In this document: piece after piece, positions 1 through 11,249 of the stretch | How positions within the stretch are numbered: position 1 is the first letter of the stretch | Layout of the letters: each line of letters opens with the position of its first letter | Source: Spisula solida | Taxonomy: Eukaryota; Mollusca; Bivalvia; Venerida; Mactridae | DNA length: 64,000 nt | NCBI GenBank assembly: GCA_947247005.1 | Contig: OX365944.1 | Coordinates: forward strand, 6,150,501-6,214,500 | Reading direction: 5' to 3' | Made by a program: the position numbers and the translations under genes | The notes under the pieces: generated by a model | What the model saw: the letters and a program-made list of their open reading frames with translations, nothing else | Databases searched by the model: none | What the model was told of the DNA's origin: nothing

Positions 1-21
1 CCGACAATAAGTTTTACTGCA

Positions 22-244
22 AACTGTAAATCACTTAATTTTCGCGCAACTTTCACTTCATGATTTTTTCCACAAATTTCAAGATTTTTTTTGTTCACGA
101 GAATTTTGAATTTGCGTGATTGACAATGTCCAATTCCTGACTTTGTATTGCAAAATTTTCGCGAGAATAATGGATTACGTGGGTCAACATCTTCGCAAAA
201 ATTAGGGAAAATAAAACTCTCACGAAAAAAAGGGATTTACAGTA
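22..244. mobile_element. MITE-like element, ACTGTAAATC ends
   Basis: The segment opens with ACTGTAAATC (23-32) and closes with its inverse GATTTACAGTA (234-244). The interior holds several Cg-containing TTCGCG motifs unlike the AT-rich flanks. No coding frame is present. The ends resemble those at 2008-2220, 38938-39145 and 40832-41049, so I place it in the same loose group of non-autonomous DNA elements. The superfamily is not determinable from these ends. Confidence 0.5.
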
Positions 245-653
245 GCTGAGACATCTTTATCACTGTATGAATCATACTAGCACATAGCTAACATAATTAT
301 GTTTTAGAACTTAGAGATTTGTATGTAAGTAAAGCATCACCTGTAATTCAGGTATCTTAATTTAGATACAAATTCTATTTTAGCACTCAACAATTCATCT
401 CGAGTAAAAACATGGAATCAATCAATTTCTGCAGACTTGTGTGTATAACACTCAGTAACAACAGGCGCACCTATTTCACCTATATGCACTTTCATCAAAA
501 TTCTGTACCAGAACAAAGGGCAATTAATGGTCAAAGATGCCAAGAGTATTAAAATCTCATACTTTCAGATAATGAAAATAAATAGCTGCAATAAGCTTCA
601 TCAACAATAGTAGTCTACATTGGTTAGATTTCAGAAGCTGACTCCAATTATTG
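245..653. other. AT-rich unique sequence, nothing recognised
   Basis: No repeat unit, splice-flanked coding frame or RNA gene was recognised here. Confidence 0.5.
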
Positions 654-850
654 GCTGGTTCCAAATACAATGCAGAATTTTTGCTGGTTCCAACTTCCAT
701 ACAGAAATTTGGCTGGTTCCAGCTTCCATGCAGAAATTTGGCTGGTTCCAGCTTTCATGCAGAATTTTAGCTGGTTCCAATTCCCATGCAGAATTTTCGC
801 TGGTTTCAATTTTCATGCAGAAATCTGGCTGTTTCCAACTTCTACACAAT
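654..850. repeat. Minisatellite, 29-bp unit, about 6.8 copies
   Basis: GCTGGTTCCA recurs at 654, 683, 712, 741, 770, 799 and (altered) 828, an exact 29-bp spacing, with drift between copies. The frames open on both strands here simply reflect the repeat and are not genes. A 29-bp spacing recalls CRISPR repeat lengths, but the units are contiguous with no spacers. Confidence 0.9.
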
Positions 851-2007
851 AACTATGTGATCTATTAAATGTCACATGACAGGTAAAAAAGGAAATTTTC
901 ATTGAAGTTGTATAAGCTTGCATACAAAGCTTGTATGACAATTAAGAAACACCAAGTCAAAGGCAAACTCAGCTATTTGAAGTAAAGACAAACTCATCAT
1001 ACAGCTATTTGAAGTCAAAAGTGTACTCTGTAACTTGATTAAAGTAGGTATCCATTCACAAGATCATTAGATTAAAAAATAATTATAAGGAATTTAAATT
1101 TGAATGTAAGTTTAATATTTAATATTTCTGTAAGTGCTTTGATAAAACAGTACCTAAGCCATACCCAGGAAATCCATGTAGTCAATTCATTAACAGTATT
1201 ATACTATTTCTGTTGCTCATACATTTGGCACAGTCATTGAAATACTTGCCAATATTTAAGAATATATGACAAAATGCAAACACCAGCAAAACATTCAGTG
1301 TGGTATTTGCATTGCTTTATTGTCGGTCCTTAAGAATTTATAATGAGTAATGGTTTTGGAAAACTAAAGTTGGAACTAAGTGAATGTGTAGGTGTTTAAA
1401 GCCAAGGACGATTCTCCATTTAACTCGCTTAATAATTAATAGTAATTATGAATTTGAAAGACCTGAGTTAAAACTAAGTAAATTGAATTATGAATTATAG
1501 TTTTGGAAAATGTATTAAGATTGCAACTAAGTAAAATAAGTAAATGCATGCAAGTGTAAAATGACTTAAGGTGAAGACAAATTTGTATCTATTGAAACTG
1601 GTCTATATTTGTTACCATGGCATTTAACTTGCAACATCATAAAATTAGTTTTGTTATTGGGCAGCAAGTCAATAAAACAACCATTGCAAGATGTAGAGAC
1701 AATTGCGCAGCAAAACAGGAATGAGGGTGCATCGAATCAGGACCGCCAAACAGGTTTCAAAGATCAGTAGGATGCCGATGTGCCAGGATCAAAAACAGCA
1801 CCAATATAGTCTGGGTTTTCAAATGAGGCTCCTGGGTTGTAAAAGAACTTAATGTTGCATGAAGCAACCACTCTGCTTCAACTGATGCTCAGCAAATGAT
1901 TTCCTCTACCATTATATTAATGGTATACAATCGAACTAAACCTGAACATGTATGCTACTTTCAAGACATTCAACTTTCAACACACAGCAATATGTCATAC
2001 TTTGAAA
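851..2007. other. AT-rich unique sequence, nothing recognised
   Basis: No repeat array or convincing coding exon was seen. Frames are short and broken on both strands. Confidence 0.45.
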
Positions 2008-2220
2008 TACTGTAAACCAATTTACTTTCAGGAATACTAACTTTCGCGTTTCGCAGATCGTTAGCATATTCGCAACTACAAATTTTCGCGTTTTTAAGTT
2101 TCCTGCAATGTCCATATCAATGTTTTTAGCACTTTTCGTGGCGACCTAATTTCACAGAATTCTACCACTCGCGAACTCTACGAAATTAAATTACGCGAAA
2201 CAATTTCTTAGTTTACAGTA
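2008..2220. mobile_element. MITE, TACTGTAAAC terminal inverted repeats (copy 1)
   Basis: The element starts TACTGTAAACCAATTT and ends GTTTACAGTA, and it has internal TTCGCG and CTCGCGAAC motifs. A full second copy lies at 38938-39145 and a right-end fragment at 47362-47479, with matching interiors such as TGCAATGTCCATAT followed by TGTTTTTAG. Three related copies in 64 kb establish it as a dispersed family. It has no coding capacity and is presumably mobilised in trans. Confidence 0.8.
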
Positions 2221-2347
2221 AGTAAGCAAACAAGCAAGCAAGTAAGTAAGTTATTTATTATAGTGACTTGTGCATACATATTTACAACAAACATATTTAC
2301 AATACACAAGTAAAGAGGCACCCGGCCCAATGGGCCTATAAGTCACC
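2221..2347 (-). mobile_element. 3' end of a non-LTR retrotransposon
   Basis: Read on the minus strand, the segment ends in AATAAATAACTTACTTACTT, a short tandem (ACTT)n tail of the kind found at LINE 3' ends. Upstream of the tail is a GC-rich hairpin, GGCCCATTGGGCC. A similar layout (GC hairpin then simple tail) occurs at 39355-39480. The element is broken at 2348, where a TTAA-flanked transposon begins. No reverse transcriptase remains here. Confidence 0.45.
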
Positions 2348-3700
2348 TTAAGGACGTTTGATAGGGTTAGTGTTTTTTAAAAAGATACCAAAAAAAGGAC
2401 ACAATTATAGTTTAATATATACTGAAGCAATATGTGAAATAAAAAAGGTATGTTGCGGTACTATTTAAGGGGTCATGGGCCCTTTTGCAACATCACTTTT
2501 CAAGAAAATGACCAAAAATTCTGATATTTCGTAATGTATTCATTTTTGCATTAAAATCGATATTTTTTCTTGTTACAATCATTTCCATGGGTTTGTATGA
2601 ACAAACACATATTATTCAAACATTCCTATACACTTTTGGTTTTGATAACAAAATTCAGAAATTTTTGACCAAACAATAATTGTCAAAATTTCCGAAAAAA
2701 TGACTGCTAAAAAAGACAAAAAAATACACAAAATCGACCGTAGCTCAAAAATGACCTCGATGACCAATATATTTTTTATTGCTAATTTTGTGGATAAAAG
2801 TGTACTAAATCCAAATATTAAATAAAAAAGATAGGTCACGGGGTATTGTCCCCCTATATCATAAAAAACCTTAGTGAAATTGCGTAAAAGTGACGCATTA
2901 TCTGCACAGAAAAAATACTCTAATACCAAAAGAGTACTTACATTTGCATATTATGTACATAAAAGTATAGTAAATATAAACTTAGAAGAAATTGACGTGT
3001 TACAAGAATTATTTTAGGGGCAGTTACGTCGTAATTGTATCTCTTTGTTATGAAAAGTGCGGTAAAATGGCGGTAAAATGGTGCAAAAAGGCCAAATTAG
3101 TACATTTTGCATATTTGTTTTTCCCATAATTTCTAGTCTTGTCATTTTTTTTTTTTGATAATGATGTTGATTAAAGTGTACTGTATCTAAAAATTAAATA
3201 ACACATAGGTTATCACGCTACGCTTTGTGCTATTATGGCTGAATTATCTCCCCTGTTTCCTAGTTTGGCAGTGACCTCGAATTCCATATAGCAAGGGGGC
3301 ACAGATTGGCCCTGAATCGCTCACTTGAATAATCTTCACACTTTTAGTCAATATATCATATAATTATTCCCTATATATCAGTAAAATTGGATCTGTGTAG
3401 TCCCAGGCAATACAAACACTCATTATAAATGGGTACAGGTAACCCAAGTAATAATTTATAATTTCACAAAAAATGAATGAAAATGTAACGGCTATTTCAC
3501 GCAGAGCGTTTTCATATTATTTGCTCAGTGAATTTATTTTTTACCCCAAAGTATCCATATTTATACTAACCCTAGATAGTATTACAACAAACATTTTGTA
3601 AAATTTTCATGACGATTCAGTGCAAAACGCGGCCTCTATTCCGGTTTAAGCTATATGCGCATAAATGATGCGCATAAACAACTGTATCAAACGTCCTTAA
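2348..3700. mobile_element. TTAA-flanked non-autonomous DNA transposon (1353 bp)
   Basis: TTAAGGACGTTTGATA at 2348-2363 is the exact reverse complement of 3685-3700. Both ends begin with TTAA, the target duplicated by piggyBac-type transposases, so if TTAA is the target the inverted repeat proper is 12 bp. No transposase frame is visible; the longest frame (2612-2929, minus) is AT-rich and unconvincing. It interrupts the LINE tail at 2221-2347. Family assignment to piggyBac is inference from the TTAA flanks only. Confidence 0.75.
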
Positions 3701-3819
3701 CAATAGTAGGTAATTTAAATCCGCTTGGTATATTAAGGCAACAAGATACACATGCACATGTGAGGCAATTAGTATAGATCACAACTGCCAAAGTCAGTGA
3801 AGCTAATCACTGATCATGA

Positions 3820-3893
3820 TCATGTCACGGTGGCCATTTTTTATGATGTCACGGCAGCCATGTTAGGATGTCATGGCGGCCACGTTATGAACT
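3820..3893. repeat. Short tandem repeat, about 23-bp unit, 3 copies
   Basis: GATGTCACGGC followed by a GGCCATGTT-like segment recurs three times with substitutions. Confidence 0.6.
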
Positions 3894-4247
3894 CTGATGG
3901 TCATTAATCCCTTCAGCTGGATAAAGTATATTTCATATTGTCCGAGGCTTTGAGGAGAAAAATGATCATATAGAACACAATTATAATTTTGATTTATTTT
4001 CATGTCAATGCTTTGGCCAAGAAAACATTAAGAATACATTTTACTCAGCTAATATAATGAAGGATCTTCCACAGCTGGTTGCCCTGGTCATGACATTTAT
4101 AACACAATTTAGAACCAAAAAATTGCTTTGAAACATTGAATTTGTGCTCAACAAGTAGGTGCCTCTAAGTTTCACTTAGAAATGCTTCCTTTGGGTCATG
4201 GCCATTTGAACATGTCAAGGACCATTATAACTCCACAAGTTCACATA
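3894..4247. other. Unique sequence, nothing recognised
   Basis: This is the lead-in to the 27-bp array, with no coding or RNA feature seen. Confidence 0.4.
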
Positions 4248-4546
4248 TTATTCCACAACTTGGCTAATACTGTGTGGTTCCACAACTTGGCTAATACTGT
4301 GTGGTTCCACAACTTGGCTAATACTGTGTGGTTCCACAACTTGGCTAATACTGTGTGGTTCCACAACCTGGCTAATACTGTGTGGTTCCACAACTTGGCT
4401 AATACTGTGTGGTTCCACAACCTGGCTAATACTGTGTGGTTCCACAACTTGGCTAATACTGTGTGGTTCCACAACTTGGCTAATACTGTGTGGTTCCACA
4501 ACCTGGCTAATACTGTGTGGTTCCACAACTTGGCTAATACTGTGTG
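4248..4546. repeat. Minisatellite, 27-bp unit, about 11 copies
   Basis: The unit TTCCACAACTTGGCTAATAC plus TGTGTGG repeats about 11 times and differs mainly by a T/C change in ACTTGG/ACCTGG. Because 27 is divisible by three, three frames stay open through the array, one giving a nine-residue period FHNLANTVW. These are artefacts of the period. Confidence 0.95.
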
Positions 4547-5707
4547 AATTCAAGTCAAAATATGTAAATGTGCAACTACGCATACTGTCTGACCAATATT
4601 CCTACAAAGCTGGACATCTCAAGCTCAAATACATTTGAAATATACGAACAACACAAGTAATTTCATCATTTCAAGGACCACGAGTCTGCTAATACTCAAA
4701 ATTGAAATTGAATCAAAATATTATGGTACGCAACTACATGTGCTGACTAACATTCCTATTAAGTTAGACAACAGTAGAAAAATTAATTTTCAAGTTACAG
4801 ACAACAAAATTTTGGGACAGACAGAGGGACAGACAGAGGATCTGACAGACGGGCATGGGCAAATCTGTAGGCCCCATCCCCCATACACTTTGGGCATAAA
4901 AAGACTGATCCTATTAACAGGTTTGACATTGCAATAATTTACAAGATCCTTTTTTACATTAATTTACATCAAAGGGAAACTTTAATGAACTTCATGAAGG
5001 AACCTTCCACGGAAACTTTAAATAAATGTGATACTATCCCAGACAAACAAATTCATGTTTATAAATACCTTGTCTAGACATTCAAGAACACAATACATTA
5101 ATTCACTCACATATATTATATTACATTAAATAACCATTATCATCACACAGTTAATAAAGTACCAGACAAAATTAGAAACAGAAAATTCTACTCCGCAGTT
5201 TCAAACAGGAGTCTGAACATTGTATGCCCCATTCCGATGGCTTGCAAATTGACTGCGAATAGTAATGCATGTTCAAGGTCATATTCAATGTAAAGGTAAC
5301 TTTGATTGTCCGACCTCACAATTGATAGGGTCATCTATTGGACAAGTTGTTTTGAATTTAGCCCAGTAAATTATTTTACTTTCTATTGTCATGGCAACCA
5401 ATGTTGTACAGAAGATCCCTTCTTACACAGATTTTTGTGAGAAAATCCAAGGATCATACAAAATTTTTTTTATAAAAACTTATACAGCCAAGTGGTTTCA
5501 ATAAATGACAACATGTCAATTACTAATTGACCATACTTATTGACCTTACAACAAATGTTTACACATTTAATTGAGAATTCAGTTGATAAATAAAATGATA
5601 TAATTTTTTGGGTATAAAAACATGAAATATGTCGGCACATGTTTTGCATAGTTCAATGGATCAACTTGAAAGTCTGTCCAGCAAAAAGGAGGGGTACCTC
5701 TGTTCAG
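4547..5707. other. AT-rich sequence with a GACAGACAGAG patch
   Basis: Around 4815-4890 lies a patch of GACAGACAGAGG motifs followed by a GC-richer segment, resembling a fragment of a dispersed repeat. A related ACAGACGGACAGAC string occurs near 19570. Otherwise nothing is recognised. Confidence 0.35.
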
Positions 5708-5776
5708 TCCTAAGGTCTATCACCGTGATGGACGATGCAGAGAGATGCTGGACAGTCTGAATAGCTACATGCATAG
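5708..5776 (+). CDS. Possible internal exon, BTB/Kelch-like lead-in
   Basis: A 69-bp stretch lies between CTCTGTTCAG and a good donor, CATAG|GTGAGA. Read with one leading base it gives 22 codons containing the string REMLDSLNSYMH and then two bases. In Kelch/BTB proteins, a segment of the form xxML..LN.....G..CDV precedes the BTB core, and this string resembles that lead-in. The acceptor has only a modest pyrimidine tract, there is no second exon to confirm it, and no codon-level conservation can be tested here. It may be a chance frame. Confidence 0.25.
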
Positions 5777-5892
5777 GTGAGATAATAAAAGCTTTCTTAA
5801 TCATTCTGTGACTCCACACAAATATTTGGTAACTTATTAAATAAAAGTTTTGGAAAAAACATACTTTAGAGTCTCATTGACCTGTCATAAAA

Positions 5893-5970
5893 TGAGTAAC
5901 TCCATAAAATATGTAACTTCATAAAATACGTAATTTCATAACATTCGTAACTTTATAAAATGCGAAACTT
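5893..5970. repeat. Short tandem repeat, 17-bp unit, about 4 copies
   Basis: GTAACTTCATAAAATAC recurs about four times with substitutions (ACTCC, ATTTC, ACTTT variants). Confidence 0.7.
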
Positions 5971-6788
5971 CAACGAAGGTGAACACCATAGTTAAAGTCA
6001 TCTCAAGAAAGATGTGGATTACTTATCTACAGTGTGCGGCTACCGTGTAAGAAATTGCGCTAATTTTGACAGGTAAAAAAACTCTACAATATAAATGTAT
6101 AAAATAATATAAAAATATAACTTAAAACATGAGTCATAAAATGATGAACATCAACACAGCAAAGCAAATAAAATAAGGTAAAGCTCCCACCTGCAGATAA
6201 TTTGTACGTCTAGCAAAATTAAATCATTCCATTAACGAACCAAAATCCTCCAGACTCAAAATCGGTGCATTATAAATGCAAGTTGCAAGTCCAACCTAAA
6301 TTGATGTTTCTTACTTTGCAACACAGAAATTGATTAATACTGGTCTGAGTATGCCTAATAAATATATTTCATGATTAATACTAAAAACAAGCAGAATTTA
6401 TTCCATACGTTTAAGAGATACACTGGTCCGTAAAATAGAACATCCTCAATAAATCAAACAAAACAGATGAGAGATACCAAAACAACTTTTGCACACTTTT
6501 TTGCACTGTATTTTTGCACTTTTTTATTATTAAAGCCTCAGAGTGTCATCCTAAGCTGTGACAGTTCAGATACTGTGTCTCAGGTATGTAACAGATTAGA
6601 ACATATAAAAGCTACGGTATGTATGAGGCAAGTATAGAGAGGATCCCAGCAGGCATGTAACACTAACATAGTGGCCTAGATTACCTAGAGATTACAACAC
6701 CTGGCTACCTGCCTAACAAATACCGGAGTTCTATGTAACACGATGCTTAGAAACATCGTACCATCAACAGTGAACATACAATAATGTG
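5971..6788. other. AT-rich unique sequence, nothing recognised
   Basis: No repeat array, terminal inverted repeat or coding exon was recognised. Confidence 0.4.
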
Positions 6789-7465
6789 TTGGGCCGGAAA
6801 TAAAGTATTGTGTGTTTTGGATCCCCTCCCGCATCCCGTGACATTGAGTGTTGGGTAGGTAGGTAGAAAAAATATGGTTTTTCTCTATTTTTTTACTGTA
6901 GTAATTAATATTGAATGACTTTTGCCAACTTCACCTCAATCTATTTTCAATTTCCATGGTTCACACACAATTCTCAACCTAATTCAAGGATTTTGCAAAG
7001 ATATTTCAAGGTAGAGTTTGTATTTTCAAGGCATTGTTTTTAACATTTACCAAGGTAAAATTGTATGATTTTGACTCTTTGAGCTGGATAAACATGACAA
7101 TTATTGTCATCACGACTACTGCGAAGCACTAATGTCTCCCTCTCTTACCCCGATACATTTACACTCTTTCAATTTGTAAGAAAGAGTGTTTCTGTTTCAT
7201 TTTTACGCAGAGAATGTATCCTTTTGACAACATCCACACACTTCTATGCATATTCAAGGCTGTTTGCCAAAATTCAAGGATTCTCAGTTAAATTCAAGAA
7301 CCATTATGTCATTTTTTCAAGGCAGCACTTATTTCAAGTACTTTTCAAGGTTGAATCTAAATTCAAAGACTTTTCTAGGCCTGTGTGAACCTTGATTTCT
7401 CAGTAAAATATTTCGATTTGTAGGTAGCGGAAGGGGAACCCAACAATGTTTAATTTTTTGGCCTT
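6789..7465. mobile_element. Inverted-repeat element, TTGGGCC ends, carrying a nested element
   Basis: The left end (TTGGGCCGGAAATAAAGTAT and on to a CCCCTCC tract) and the inverse of the right end (AGGCCAAAAAATTAAAC, then GTTCCCCTTCCGCTACC) align imperfectly. The same pattern in a better-preserved form occurs at 31138-31405. A second element with GGTTCACACA ends occupies most of the interior (6958-7391), which would explain the size difference. Confidence 0.45.
6958..7391. mobile_element. Nested element, GGTTCACACA ends, TTCAAGG subrepeats
   Basis: GGTTCACACA at 6958-6967 is the exact inverse of TGTGTGAACC at 7382-7391. Between them the heptamer TTCAAGG or ATTCAAGG is scattered about ten times. 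The architecture parallels the element at 18623-19074 (GGTTCCCAC ends, TTCCCTGAC subrepeats), which suggests two related non-autonomous families. The open frame at 7104-7388 lies inside and is not gene-like. Confidence 0.55.
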
Positions 7466-8124
7466 TGTGCTTAGTTTTCTACAGAACAATACTAAACAAG
7501 CACTAATGAGACAATCAGTATTGTGTTCTTGATGTTTAATTAATATTTTAATGAATATCATTATTAGTGCTGAATACTGACGTAAAACTTTAATGAAGGT
7601 TTTTGTGTGACAGTGTCACTGATATGACGTAGATAGGGGTTAATAACCGAACAGGATTGTAGGATGTATTATGAACCAAGACCATCCATATTGAAGTTAT
7701 TATTATACACAGACAATAGTTACCAATATATCAAGTTAAAACAATACAGAAATTGTAGAGGGAAAGGCAAAAGTGCTGAAAGAAAAGAATCCACAAACAA
7801 TATCAGTCACGAAATTGATATAAATTCCCGGTGAGTGGCACTAACACAATGTTATTGTCCATTATTGTATGTTATATACGTGTAATACATGAAACTGAAG
7901 ACGAAGACCCGCAGCTTTGAGAATTTCTAACCCAGCCACACCCTCTAAATATATGAAATTATGGAATATTGGAATACACCTACCAATCCATCATCATAAA
8001 ATACCTGTCTTAAGTATATAAGTTCAGAACATTCAGTGCAATGTTCACCATTATATATAAATTCTGTAGGGTTACACTAAACATGACTCATGGAACAACA
8101 GGTTGAATGCCATATATTACACAC
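7466..8124. other. Unique sequence, nothing recognised
   Basis: No coding exon or repeat was recognised. Confidence 0.4.
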
Positions 8125-9105
8125 TGCATCCATGCCACATGGAAGCCATAGCAAGCACAATGCATTCATGCCGTAGCAAGCACAATGCATCCATGCCATA
8201 GCAAGCACAATGCATTCATGCCATAGCAAGCACAATGCATCCATGCCATAGCAAGCACAATGCATTCATGCCGTAGCAAGCACAATGCATCCATGCCATA
8301 GCAATCACAATGTATTCATGTCATAGCAAGCACAATGCGTTCATGTCATAGCAAGCACAATGTATTCATGCCATAGCAAGCACAATGCATTCATGTCACC
8401 AGCAAGCACAATGCATCCATGCCATAGCAAGCACAATGCATTCATGCCATAGCAAGCACAATGCATCCATGCCATAGCAAGCAAAATGCATCCATGCCAT
8501 AGCAAGCACAATGCATCCAGGCCACCAGCAAGCACAATGTATCCAGGCCACCAGCAAGCACAATGCATCCATGCCATAGCAAGCATAATGCATCCAGGCC
8601 ACCAGCAAGCACAATGCATCCAGGTCACCGGCAAGCACAATGCATCCAGGCCACCAGCAAGCACAATGCATTCAGGCCACCAGCAAGCACAATGCATCCA
8701 GGTCACCAGCAAGCACAATGCATCCAGGCCACCAGCAAGCACAATGCATCCAGGTCACCAGCAAGCACAATGCATCCAGGCCACCAGCAAGCACAATGCA
8801 TCCAGGCCACCAGCAAGCACAATGCATTCAGGCCACCAGCAAGCACAATGCATTCAGGCCACCAGCAAGCACAATGCATTCAGGCCACCAGCAAGCACAA
8901 TGCATCCAGGCCACCAGCAAGCACAATGCATTCAGGCCACCAGCAAGCACAATGCATCCAGGCCACCAGCAAGCACAATGCACCCAGGCCACCAGCAAGC
9001 ACAATGCATCCAGGCCACCAGCAAGCACAATGCATCCAGGCCACCAGCAAGCACAATGCATCCAGGCCACCAGCAAGCACAAGGTATCAATGCCATAGCA
9101 ATGTT
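8125..9105. repeat. Minisatellite, 25-bp then 26-bp unit, about 38 copies
   Basis: The core AGCAAGCACAATGCAT repeats throughout. Left of about 8515 it is joined by CCATGCCAT (25-bp period, alternating with TCATGCCGT). Right of about 8600 it is joined by CCAGGCCACC (26-bp period), with mixed units between. Frames rotate through the array because 26 is not a multiple of three, and the long frames on both strands are artefacts. It ends with a degraded CCATAGCAATG unit. Confidence 0.95.
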
Positions 9106-9410
9106 ACAGCGATCATTTGAGTAAAGTTAGTACAACATTCTCCTAAATAAACCATAAGGTGGTGACTAGAAGCAAGTTGACATGGGCATTGCACACATTA
9201 TGCTCGTTCTTCACCCCCACACTTTTTCACTGACGGATGGGGAACAGAATTAGAAAGAAATCATTTCTCATATCTAGTTCGCATCCCCATGTTTCTGAAG
9301 CATAATTGCCCTACCTCAATCTTAATCCAGATAGAGGATCTGAGACCCTGCTTAGTTGGTATGACCTATTCTTGCACAACTCTTCATCCCTTCTAACAAA
9401 CAACTCAAAC
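9106..9410. other. Unique sequence, nothing firm recognised
   Basis: At about 9330-9358 a short segment lies between an acceptor-like CTTAATCCAG and a donor-like GTTG|GTATGA. Its 28 bp is too short to support as an exon. Confidence 0.35.
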
Positions 9411-9485
9411 TTGTCATGTAATCGTACTAGGGTGGTACTTGTCATGTAATCTTACCAGGGTGGTACTTGTCATGTAATCGTACCA
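9411..9485. repeat. Tandem repeat, 28-bp unit, 3 copies, built on a MITE end
   Basis: GTCATGTAATC recurs at 9413, 9441 and 9469 (28-bp period). Each unit contains ACCAGGGTGGTA or a one-base variant, which is also the first dozen bases of the MITE at 9486-9634. The last unit runs straight into that MITE, so the repeat includes the transposon-host junction. Confidence 0.8.
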
Positions 9486-9634
9486 GGGTGGTATTCAATA
9501 TTGATCTTATTTAATTGGAGAATAAGGATAGCCAATCATATCACCTGTTACTGACCAAGAGTTTAATATGGTGTGATCTGATTGGTTGTCCTTATCCTTA
9601 AGTCAAGTAAGATCAATATTGAATACCACCCCAG
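9486..9634. mobile_element. MITE, GGGTGGTATTCAATATT ends (copy 1)
   Basis: GGGTGGTATTCAATATTGAT at the left is matched inversely by ATCAATATTGAATACCACCC at the right. The interior CCAATCATATCACCTGTTAC is shared with copies at 36100-36238 and (inverted) 47916-48045. It is about 150 bp with no coding capacity. Three copies in the window show a dispersed family. Confidence 0.85.
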
Positions 9635-10212
9635 GACTCACAATAGTGAATGATCCATTGGAAACATCCCAATAACCTCAAACTCTCATTAAGTCGTTCA
9701 GTAATAGCAAGGTCATTTATGTGACTGATTAGTTCAAAATTATCCAAAATCTATGGCACAAGTTTTAATTCATATTTGCATGCACAAAAATAATTTATCA
9801 ATATACGAAAAGAATCAATCTAGAAATAACCAGCGGCTGTATGCAAATCATGGCGACAGTCTGATACATGTTTAAGTATACTCCAAGCAGAAACATGTCA
9901 GCTCAATAAACTCAGGCAATAAATCTAATAAGAAAATATTAATTGAATCTACAAATATTACATTGCACCCTAAATATAAGCAATTAGATTTTTTTTATTC
10001 AGTATATTGACACTGTGACACAGGCTTGATAGGTTGAATAGGAAATAGGCAAGTAAGTTACAGCCCCACCCATGAGAGATTTGTCCTTTCTAATGGAAGA
10101 TTTTCATGGGACAAGCAGGTCTCTCAAATCAAACTGATAAAACGTATTTAAACAGATATTATCCATTCCGAGTATAGACTTACATGTGGTTTTCAGTTTT
10201 TCATGATATTTC
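9635..10212. other. AT-rich unique sequence, nothing recognised
   Basis: No feature is recognised between the MITE and the TTAA element. Confidence 0.4.
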
Positions 10213-11196
10213 TTAAGGTGATTCCCAACTCTTAAAGTTTTCTGTACAAGAGGTATCAAACACCTGATTTTTATGAAGAACACACATGATAGTGATTGTG
10301 CAAACCCATAACAGTTTTGCTCGGCTAGTTTTCAAGATATTTTTAGATTTGGGGGAACCCCCCTAAAAACTGATATTTGCATTTTATCGAAAAAGTTCGA
10401 CATTTAATTACATGAAACTTGGCATGCACGAGATTTCGTATATACAGAATCACACGATAACGTTTGTTTTAGACTATGCATGTTATATGTATTTTTAATG
10501 AAATTTTAAAATGTGATTTTTCATTTTTAAGTTAAATACAAAAAAAAAAGTTGAACAACATACTATTCTCGTACATGCAACCAGTAGAGTAACTATTATA
10601 CAAGTTTTATCCCAAATTTCATGGCAGTTGCTCGGCTAGATTTTTAAAATTGACACTTCAGTGATTTCGGAAATGTCGAAAACCAGGGGAGTTTACAAAA
10701 TACATCAACGTTTTGAATACGTAGTATCCAGTTTTTGCGATAATTTGTTTTTGAAAAATGTGTATATTTAAAGATGAGCCCATGCTCTTTTACATTAGCT
10801 AGTCTATATTCTTACGAAATAAATGCAAACGAACTTTCCTCTAAAGTAGTCGGGATGCTTGCTAAACAAATATGAAAACTTGGATACAATTTTGTGTGGG
10901 CGCATTATATTACATTTCACATACGTTGTAGCAAGTATTCGCGAGGGTTGTTGTTTCAACATTTGGAATAATAGGCACATAAAATTTCAGCTATAGCTTT
11001 ATTCTGCAAGCTTATTATAGTATAATATAGTAATAACTATATAGTAAATTCGCGATTTTAAGACATGAGAACATGCCGACACATCAATTTTAAGTTTTTC
11101 GTACTATTTCATCACGGTAGTCAGACACTTTCAATACATCTAATTAACACCGATTTCTAAACTTTCGCTCAACTGAAGAGTTTGGAATCACCTTAA
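10213..11196. mobile_element. TTAA-flanked non-autonomous DNA transposon (984 bp)
   Basis: TTAAGGTGATTCCCAACTCT at the left matches the inverse of the right end (11174-11196) with one mismatch over about 21 bp. Both ends lie on TTAA, as expected for a piggyBac-type target. The interior is AT-rich and has no transposase frame. It shares the TTAAGG opening with 2348-3700 but not the rest of the end sequence. Confidence 0.75.
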
Positions 11197-11249
11197 GTTC
11201 ACAAATTTGACATCATGATTTCACATCTCCTAAAAAAACTTTTAGATAA

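Noticed and set aside
654..850. 29-bp periodic repeat considered as a CRISPR array
   Set aside because: Units are directly adjacent with no unique spacers, and the surroundings are eukaryotic.
1165..1215. Minus-strand exon ending at CTTAG|GTACTG
   Set aside because: Most frames contain stops, and the only open option needs a poor acceptor.
8486..9124. 212-, 185- and 152-codon overlapping frames
   Set aside because: All three plus frames are open through the same minisatellite, which is the signature of a stop-free repeat and not of coding.
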